Assembly: GCA_002450335.1 (NCBI GenBank) | Contig: DJZB01000068.1 | Location: 30,610-38,997 of the forward strand | Length of the DNA stretch: 8,388 bases | From: Rhodobiaceae bacterium UBA6963 | GTDB taxonomy: Bacteria; Pseudomonadota; Alphaproteobacteria; RS24 | Direction: 5' to 3' | Shown here: piece after piece, positions 1 to 5,033 of the stretch | Layout: each line of letters opens with the position of its first letter | How positions within the stretch are numbered: position 1 is the first letter of the stretch | Made by a program: the position numbers and the translations under genes | Notes under the pieces: generated by a model | What the model was told of the DNA's origin: nothing | Databases searched by the model: none | Seen by the model: only the letters and a program-made list of their open reading frames with translations

Positions 1-70
<70 letters not shown>

Positions 71-176
71 TTCCCACCGGATTTTTTTATTTATATATTT
101 TGGGTGAAATAATAATCACTACCCGCAGAGGTAGATTTTTCTTATTTAAGTCTTTTGGGTTGCGCCCTAAAGAAAC

Positions 177-195
177 CTGCGTCACTCCGACGCGG
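177..195. other. Stem-loop in the nuoA upstream region
   Basis: CTGCGTC (177-183) pairs with GACGCGG (189-195) around a five-base loop ACTCC, giving seven pairs including one T-G wobble. A weaker four-pair hairpin, GGGT-TGC-GCCC (157-167), lies just before it. On the plus strand the larger stem is followed by A residues, not T, so it is not a standard rho-independent terminator. On the minus strand it would be followed by an imperfect T-rich stretch, but no minus-strand gene is seen here. It lies upstream of the predicted nuo promoter and so would not be in that mRNA. Its function is unknown. Confidence 0.4.
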
Positions 196-245
196 AAAAA
201 ATGGCTTAAAACGGCAAGATTTTGAGCGATAACTCACTCTAATGC

Positions 246-274
246 TTTCCAAATTTTGAGAGTAGGGATATAAT
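246..274 (+). promoter_or_regulatory. Predicted sigma70-type promoter for the nuo operon
   Basis: The -35 candidate is TTTCCA (246-251), four of six matches to TTGACA. The -10 is a perfect TATAAT (269-274), and the spacer is the optimal 17 bases. Transcription would start near 281, leaving a leader of about 65 bases before nuoA. One of the two ATTTTGAG copies (253-260) falls inside the spacer. The match is good, but the region is AT-rich, so a chance hit is possible. Confidence 0.6.
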
Positions 275-290
275 CGGACAGATTCTTTTT

Positions 291-299
291 TGGGATAAT
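291..299 (+). promoter_or_regulatory. Alternative extended -10 element
   Basis: TGGGATAAT reads as an extended -10 (TGn followed by GATAAT, five of six matches to TATAAT). I see no convincing -35 at 16-18 bases upstream. If used, it would start transcription about 20-25 bases downstream of the first promoter, giving a leader of roughly 40 bases. It is the weaker of the two candidates. Confidence 0.3.
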
Positions 300-345
300 A
301 TAAACTTCCATACCCCGTATTCAGTGACTAATTGGACGAACTAAG

Positions 346-711
346 ATGCAAGCACTTCTTACAGAATATATGCCAATTCTTATCTTCATGGGACTTGCGG
401 CTGTCATCACATTGGCCTTGCTTGTCGTTCCATTGCTGGCAGCCCCATCAGACCCTGATACGGAAAAGCTTTCCCCGTATGAGTGCGGATTTGAAGCTTT
501 TGATGATGCGCGTATGAAATTTGACGTTAAGTTTTATTTGGTCGCCATTCTCTTCATTATTTTTGATCTTGAGATTGCATTTCTTTTCCCATGGGCTGTT
601 GCTTTCGGTGATATCGGACTTTTCGGTTTCTGGTCAATGATGTTCTTTCTTGCCGTTCTGACAATTGGCTTCGCCTATGAATGGAAGAAGGGTGCTTTGG
701 AGTGGGACTAG
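346..711 (+). CDS. nuoA: NADH-quinone oxidoreductase subunit A (ND3 homolog)
   Basis: Small membrane subunit of complex I at the junction of the membrane and peripheral arms, next to the quinone site. It has 121 residues, a normal length. Three hydrophobic segments lie at about 10-33, 62-86 and 92-112. The TM1-TM2 loop carries the family motif SPYECGFE (43-50) with Cys47, the position of the mitochondrial ND3 loop cysteine. TM2 contains FDLEIAFLFPW (73-83) with acidic residues Asp74 and Glu76. It starts at ATG 346 with a weak GGA (334-336) nine bases upstream. This is the first gene of the operon, and its TAG stop abuts the nuoB GTG start. Identification rests on motifs, length and operon position. 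Confidence 0.97.
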   Translation: MQALLTEYMPILIFMGLAAVITLALLVVPLLAAPSDPDTEKLSPYECGFEAFDDARMKFDVKFYLVAILFIIFDLEIAFLFPWAVAFGDIGLFGFWSMMFFLAVLTIGFAYEWKKGALEWD

Positions 712-714
712 GTG
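699..714 (+). promoter_or_regulatory. Ribosome binding site and GTG start of nuoB
   Basis: GGAG (699-702) sits nine bases before the GTG at 712-714, inside the end of nuoA. No ATG in the nuoB frame lies between this GTG and the conserved core, so GTG 712 is the best-supported start. It immediately follows the nuoA stop, which favours translational coupling. Confidence 0.65.
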
Positions 715-1296
715 ACTGATTTGGAAAATTATGACAATAAAGACCCGAGTGAAACCGCTTCTGAAGCGCTAGAGCTTGGTTCAGATAATACAGATTTCTC
801 TAAAGACCCTTACTATGCGGAGGTTTCTGACGCTCTGGCAGATAAAGGTTTTGTTGTCACCAGTGTTGAAGATCTGGTGAATTGGGCGCGAACTGGTTCG
901 CTGCACTGGATGACTTTTGGCTTGGCATGTTGTGCGGTTGAAATGATGCACACCTCCATGCCGCGCTATGATGGCGAGAGGTTTGGTTTTGCCCCGCGTG
1001 CATCCCCGCGTCAGTCAGATGTGATGATTGTTGCAGGCACGCTGACCAACAAAATGGCGCCGGCGCTTCGTAAGGTTTACGATCAAATGCCTGAGCCCCG
1101 CTATGTGATTTCAATGGGTTCCTGCGCCAATGGCGGTGGGTATTACCACTATTCTTATTCAGTTGTGCGCGGCTGTGACCGTATTGTGCCTGTTGATATT
1201 TATGTTCCGGGTTGCCCACCCACAGCTGAAGCATTGCTTTATGGTGTTCTGCAATTGCAGAAAAAAATCCGCCGTAAAGGCACGATTGAGCGTTAG
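712..1296 (+). CDS. nuoB: NADH-quinone oxidoreductase subunit B (PSST homolog)
   Basis: Peripheral-arm subunit carrying [4Fe-4S] cluster N2, the last carrier before quinone. It has 194 residues. The four expected ligands are present: the tandem Cys73-Cys74 in FGLACCAVEMM, Cys138 in MGSCANGGG and Cys168 in YVPGCPPTAEALL. The core from about residue 41 is strongly mitochondria-like, including RASPRQSDVMIVAGT (96-110) and the quinone-side segment around 79-92. The first 40 residues are a polar, acidic extension without recognisable motifs. The gene starts with GTG directly after nuoA and is followed 12 bases later by nuoC. With NuoD it forms the quinone-reduction site. Confidence 0.98.
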   Translation: MTDLENYDNKDPSETASEALELGSDNTDFSKDPYYAEVSDALADKGFVVTSVEDLVNWARTGSLHWMTFGLACCAVEMMHTSMPRYDGERFGFAPRASPRQSDVMIVAGTLTNKMAPALRKVYDQMPEPRYVISMGSCANGGGYYHYSYSVVRGCDRIVPVDIYVPGCPPTAEALLYGVLQLQKKIRRKGTIER

Positions 1297-1308
1297 GAAG
1301 ATAGCAAC

Positions 1309-1938
1309 ATGACAGACCAGAATCAGGACTTGCTTAATCATCTTCTTAACGGGATTTCCGACAAAATTACTGACTCTTCCATTACGCATGGTGATTTAAC
1401 GCTCATTGTGACAGTTGATACTGTCCTTGATGTTTTGAAATATCTTAGAGACGACGCAGCGTGTGCCTTCACCCAACTTTTAGATGTATGTGGTGTCGAT
1501 TATCCCGAAAGATCCGAGCGTTTTGATGTTGTTTACCATTTATTGTCTATGACCCAGAACCAGCGTGTGCGGGTTAAACTTTCGGTGGATGACAAAACGG
1601 CTGTGCCAAGCGCAACTGATTTGTTTGACTCTGCGAGTTGGTTTGAACGAGAAGCGTTTGACCTTTACGGCATTCTTTTTTCCGGTCATCCGGACTTGAG
1701 ACGCTTACTGACGGATTATGGTTTTGAAGGTCATCCACTGAGAAAAGATTTCCCGCTGACCGGTCATGTTGAGGTTCGATGGGATGATGACGAGAAGCGG
1801 GTTGTACAAGAACCCGTGACGCTCATGCAGGAATTCCGCGATTTTGATTTTGTCAGCCCTTGGGAAGGGGTGCGCGGGCAGATGGATGTTCTGCCCGGCG
1901 ATGAAAAAGCCGAAGCAGATGTTTCGGATGAAGCTTAA
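1309..1938 (+). CDS. nuoC: NADH-quinone oxidoreductase subunit C (30 kDa homolog)
   Basis: Hydrophilic structural subunit of the connecting module, with no cofactor. It has 209 residues and is a separate protein, unlike the NuoCD fusion of E. coli. The 30 kDa family signature spans about 113-134, beginning EREAFDLYGI with a downstream HPDLRRLL. It is followed by GHPLRKDFPL (141-150) and a C-terminal segment with QEFRDFDFVSPWEG (174-187). The last 20 or so residues are acidic and poorly conserved in character. AGGAAG (1295-1300) lies eight bases before ATG 1309, overlapping the nuoB stop. The next gene begins 28 bases after the stop. Confidence 0.97.
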   Translation: MTDQNQDLLNHLLNGISDKITDSSITHGDLTLIVTVDTVLDVLKYLRDDAACAFTQLLDVCGVDYPERSERFDVVYHLLSMTQNQRVRVKLSVDDKTAVPSATDLFDSASWFEREAFDLYGILFSGHPDLRRLLTDYGFEGHPLRKDFPLTGHVEVRWDDDEKRVVQEPVTLMQEFRDFDFVSPWEGVRGQMDVLPGDEKAEADVSDEA

Positions 1939-1966
1939 GTAAGGCTGTACCAGGCCGGGGAAAATT

Positions 1967-3145
1967 ATGTCACAAGCTGAAGATAGAAAATTTACAATTA
2001 ACTTCGGACCTCAACATCCGGCTGCGCATGGTGTGCTGCGGCTGGTTATGGATCTGGATGGTGAAATTGTAGAGCGCATCGATCCACATATCGGCTTATT
2101 GCACCGTGGAACGGAAAAGCTGATTGAGCATAAGACTTATCTGCAGTCGGTTCCTTATTTTGACCGCCTCGATTATGTCGCCCCGATGAATCAGGAGCAT
2201 GCATTTGCGCTCGCAGTTGAGTCGATGTTGGGCGTGAGCGTTCCGGCTCGCGGTCAGTATATCCGTGTTCTCTACTCCGAAATTGGACGTATTCTCAGTC
2301 ATTTGCTCAATATCACCACACAGGCCATGGATGTCGGCGCACTTACACCGCCGCTTTGGGGGTTTGAAGAGCGTGAAAAGCTGATGATATTTTATGAGCG
2401 TGCCAGTGGCGCGCGCCTTCATGCTGCTTATTTCCGTCCCGGCGGCGTCCATCAGGATTTACCCCAAGATTTGCTGGATGATATATATGCATTTTGTGAT
2501 CCGTTTCTTAAGGTCATGGATGATATTGAAAGCCTTTTGACGGAAAATAGAATTTTTAAGCAACGTAATGTTGATATCGGTGTGGTCTCTCATCACGATA
2601 TTAACAATTGGGGGCTTACAGGCGTTATGGCTCGTGGGTCCGGTCTTGCTTGGGATTTGCGTAAAGCCCAGCCTTATGAAGTTTATGCCGATTTAGATTT
2701 TGATATTCCTATAGGTAAAAACGGCGATTGCTATGACCGCTATCTGTGCCGTGTTGAGGAATGCCGCCAATCCATTCGGATTATGAAGCAATGCCTTGAG
2801 CAAATGCCTGATGGCCCGGTATCTTCTTCTGACGGAAAGATTGTTCCGCCGAAGCGCAGTGAAATGAAAGGCTCCATGGAGGCTTTGATTCATCACTTTA
2901 AGCTTTACACTGAGGGCTATCATGTGCCGGCAGGTGAAATATACCGCGCTGTAGAGGCGCCAAAAGGAGAGTTCGGCGTTTATCTCGTTGCTGATGGCTC
3001 CAATAAGCCTTATCGCTGTAAAATTCGCGCGCCGGGCTACGCGCATTTGCAGGCTTTGGATTATCTCAGTCGTGACCATATGTTGGCTGACGTCTCTGCT
3101 ATTCTCGGCTCTTTGGATATTGTGTTTGGGGAGGTTGACCGATGA
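1967..3145 (+). CDS. nuoD: NADH-quinone oxidoreductase subunit D (49 kDa homolog)
   Basis: Subunit that lines the quinone-reduction cavity with NuoB. It belongs to the family related to the large subunit of [NiFe] hydrogenases but has no metal centre. It has 392 residues, close to stand-alone family members. The quinone headgroup ligands of the family are present: His21 in GPQHPAAHG (14-22) and Tyr70 in FDRLDYVAPM, matching His38 and Tyr87 of Thermus Nqo4 by alignment from memory. Other hallmarks are HIGLLHRGTEKL (41-52), RPGGVHQDLP in the middle of the protein and the conserved C-terminal end FGEVDR. GGGGA (1957-1961) lies five bases before ATG 1967. The stop overlaps the nuoE start as ATGA. 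Confidence 0.98.
   Translation: MSQAEDRKFTINFGPQHPAAHGVLRLVMDLDGEIVERIDPHIGLLHRGTEKLIEHKTYLQSVPYFDRLDYVAPMNQEHAFALAVESMLGVSVPARGQYIRVLYSEIGRILSHLLNITTQAMDVGALTPPLWGFEEREKLMIFYERASGARLHAAYFRPGGVHQDLPQDLLDDIYAFCDPFLKVMDDIESLLTENRIFKQRNVDIGVVSHHDINNWGLTGVMARGSGLAWDLRKAQPYEVYADLDFDIPIGKNGDCYDRYLCRVEECRQSIRIMKQCLEQMPDGPVSSSDGKIVPPKRSEMKGSMEALIHHFKLYTEGYHVPAGEIYRAVEAPKGEFGVYLVADGSNKPYRCKIRAPGYAHLQALDYLSRDHMLADVSAILGSLDIVFGEVDR
3128..3144 (+). promoter_or_regulatory. Strong Shine-Dalgarno for nuoE inside nuoD
   Basis: GGGGAGG (3128-3134) sits seven bases before the nuoE ATG at 3142-3144. It is embedded in the last codons of nuoD, near the conserved GEVDR end. The ATGA overlap means that ribosomes finishing nuoD can restart on nuoE. 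Confidence 0.65.
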
Positions 3146-3750
3146 GTGTGCGCCGTGTTGCCGAAAACCAACCTGACGATTTTTCGTTTACGAAAGAAAA
3201 TATTTCGTGGGCAAAAAAGCAGATAGCTAAGTACCCTAAAGGGCGTCAGGCCAGTGCGATAATTCCGCTCTTGTGGCAGGCTCAAAAACAGGCCGGTGGC
3301 TGGTTACCTGAACCTGCAATCAGATATGTTGCAGAGTTCCTTGATATGCCAAATATGCGCGCCATGGAAGTAGCTACTTTTTACACCATGTTCAATCTGG
3401 AACCGGTAGGCGAACATTTTGTTCAGCTTTGTGGAACCACCCCGTGCTGGTTGCGCGGGGCTGATACCCTTAAGGATGTTTGCAGAAAAGTTATCGGAGA
3501 ACAAAACACTGTGACCGATGACGGAAAATTGAGCTGGCTCGAAGTTGAGTGCTTGGGTGCATGCGTAAATGCTCCCATGGTGCAGATTAATGATGATTTT
3601 TATGAAGATTTGACTGCCGAATGGTTTGAAAAAATTCTGCTGGATTTGAAAAGAGGTGAGAATGTGCCCTCCGGTCCTCAAACCAGCCGAAAGGCATCTG
3701 AACCCGAAGGCGGTAGAACCGTACTCAAAAGTATTGAAGGAGACGCTTAA
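3142..3750 (+). CDS. nuoE: NADH-quinone oxidoreductase subunit E (24 kDa homolog)
   Basis: NADH-module subunit with a thioredoxin-like domain binding [2Fe-2S] cluster N1a, beside the FMN of NuoF. It has 202 residues. The four ligands follow the family pattern: Cys97 and Cys102 in LCGTTPCWLRG, Cys137 and Cys141 in ECLGACVNAPMVQIND. An N-terminal helical domain includes PLLWQAQKQAGGWLP (42-56) and VATFYTMF (77-84). After the domain there is a tail of about 30 residues (GPQTSRKASEPEGG and beyond) absent from the shorter E. coli NuoE but common in alphaproteobacterial homologs, as far as I recall. It overlaps nuoD by four bases and nuoF by one. Confidence 0.97.
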   Translation: MSVRRVAENQPDDFSFTKENISWAKKQIAKYPKGRQASAIIPLLWQAQKQAGGWLPEPAIRYVAEFLDMPNMRAMEVATFYTMFNLEPVGEHFVQLCGTTPCWLRGADTLKDVCRKVIGEQNTVTDDGKLSWLEVECLGACVNAPMVQINDDFYEDLTAEWFEKILLDLKRGENVPSGPQTSRKASEPEGGRTVLKSIEGDA

Positions 3751-5033
3751 TGCTGCAGGACAGTGATCGCATTTTCAAGAACATCTATGGCCCGGACGGT
3801 GCTGATTTAGCATCTGCAAAGAAGCGCGGCGACTGGGATAACACTAAAGGTCTACTTGCTAAAGGCCGTGATTGGGTGATTGAAGAAGTCAAAGCATCCG
3901 GTTTGAGGGGTAGGGGCGGCGCCGGTTTTCCGACGGGTTTGAAATGGTCTTTCATGCCAAAAGAAAATGACGGACGCCCGCATTACCTTGTGGTGAATGC
4001 TGATGAGTCTGAGCCCGGCACATGTAAAGACCGTGATATTATGCGTCACGAGCCACATAAACTTCTTGAAGGGTGTTTGTTGGCAGGTTTCGCGATGGGC
4101 GCCCATGCTTGTTATATTTATGTGCGCGGTGAATTTATTCGTGAGCGCGAAGCTCTGCAAAGAGCTGTTGATGAAGCTTATGATGCAGGACTGCTAGGCA
4201 AAAACGCCTGTGGTTCAGACTGGGATTATGATATTTACGTCCATCATGGTGCAGGTGCTTATATTTGCGGTGAGGAAACTGCGCTTATTGAGTCGCTTGA
4301 GGGCAAAAAAGGCCAGCCACGACTAAAGCCTCCTTTCCCGGCCAATGTTGGACTTTATGGTTGTCCTACGACCGTTAATAATGTTGAAAGCATTGCCGTT
4401 GCCCCAACAATCTGCCGTCGCGGTGCAAGTTGGTTTTCCGGTTTGGGTAGAGAAGGCAACACCGGCACAAAGCTGTTTTGTATTTCCGGTCATGTTAATA
4501 AGCCGTGTAATGTTGAAGAAGAGATGGGTATCCCGCTAAAGGAACTTCTTGAGAAGCATGCCGGCGGTGTGCGCGGCGGATGGGATAATCTCCTCGCAGT
4601 TATTCCCGGTGGATCATCGGTCCCGATGTTGCCCAAAGAAATTTGCGACACGGTCCTTATGGATTTTGACAGTCTGAAAGAAGTGCAATCCGGCCTCGGC
4701 ACGGCGGCAGTAATTGTCATGGATAAATCCACGGATCTGGTTAAAGCTATCGCTCGCATTTCACATTTTTATAAACATGAAAGCTGCGGACAATGCACCC
4801 CGTGCCGTGAGGGTACCGGCTGGATGTGGCGTGTCATGGAGCGTATTGCCAAAGGCCAAGCTAAGCCTCAAGAAATTGATACACTGCTTCAAGTTACAAA
4901 ACAGATTGAAGGTCATACGATTTGTGCTCTTGGTGATGCTGCGGCATGGCCTATTCAGGGTCTCTTCAGGCATTTCCGTCCAGAGATTGAAGCTCGCTTA
5001 AATGGTCACGCATCTCAGGAGGCCGCTGAATAA
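3750..5033 (+). CDS. nuoF: NADH-quinone oxidoreductase subunit F (51 kDa, NADH/FMN-binding)
   Basis: Catalytic entry subunit: it oxidises NADH, holds FMN and passes electrons through [4Fe-4S] cluster N3. It has 427 residues, a typical length. The glycine-rich NADH/FMN loop GLRGRGGAGFPTG is at 51-63, followed by VVNADESEPGTCKDRD (81-96). The FMN-site segment GAGAYICGEETAL spans 167-179. The SLBB/ubiquitin-like region follows with CISGHVN (244-250) and IPGGSS (285-290). N3 ligands are Cys346, Cys349 and Cys352 in ESCGQCTPCREG, plus Cys392 in TICALGD. AAGGAG (3737-3742) lies seven bases before ATG 3750. Its start shares one base with the nuoE stop (TAATG), and its stop overlaps nuoG the same way. 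Confidence 0.99.
   Translation: MLQDSDRIFKNIYGPDGADLASAKKRGDWDNTKGLLAKGRDWVIEEVKASGLRGRGGAGFPTGLKWSFMPKENDGRPHYLVVNADESEPGTCKDRDIMRHEPHKLLEGCLLAGFAMGAHACYIYVRGEFIREREALQRAVDEAYDAGLLGKNACGSDWDYDIYVHHGAGAYICGEETALIESLEGKKGQPRLKPPFPANVGLYGCPTTVNNVESIAVAPTICRRGASWFSGLGREGNTGTKLFCISGHVNKPCNVEEEMGIPLKELLEKHAGGVRGGWDNLLAVIPGGSSVPMLPKEICDTVLMDFDSLKEVQSGLGTAAVIVMDKSTDLVKAIARISHFYKHESCGQCTPCREGTGWMWRVMERIAKGQAKPQEIDTLLQVTKQIEGHTICALGDAAAWPIQGLFRHFRPEIEARLNGHASQEAAE

Larger units (their letters stand above)
71..345. other. Intergenic leader between tRNA-Asp and nuoA
   Basis: This 275-base AT-rich stretch has no credible gene on either strand. It holds a run of seven T (82-88) shortly after the tRNA, which may help end tRNA transcription but has no strong stem before it. 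Further on are two small hairpins (157-167 and 177-195) and two copies of ATTTTGAG (219-226 and 253-260). Closest to nuoA are promoter-like sequences between 246 and 299. The roles of these elements are inferred from sequence only. Confidence 0.7.

Noticed and set aside
81..110. Possible rho-independent terminator after the tRNA (seven T at 82-88)
   Set aside because: No stable GC-rich stem immediately precedes the T-run. CACC can pair with GGTG only across a long loop, so I do not call a terminator.
332..517. Plus-strand open frame of 61 codons starting just before nuoA
   Set aside because: It overlaps nuoA in another frame. The Trp/His/Cys-rich translation has no motif, while nuoA in this span has clear family motifs.
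857..1234. Minus-strand open frame of 125 codons opposite nuoB
   Set aside because: It mirrors the conserved NuoB core. Its composition is Gln/His/Ser-rich without motifs, as expected of an antisense shadow.
1939..1966. Possible internal promoter between nuoC and nuoD
   Set aside because: The 28-base gap contains only the nuoD ribosome binding site and no -10/-35 pair.
2693..3079. Minus-strand open frame of 128 codons opposite nuoD
   Set aside because: It overlaps strongly conserved NuoD coding sequence and resembles no family I know.
3304..3681. Minus-strand open frame of 125 codons opposite nuoE
   Set aside because: It covers the NuoE cluster-binding region in antisense and has no independent support.
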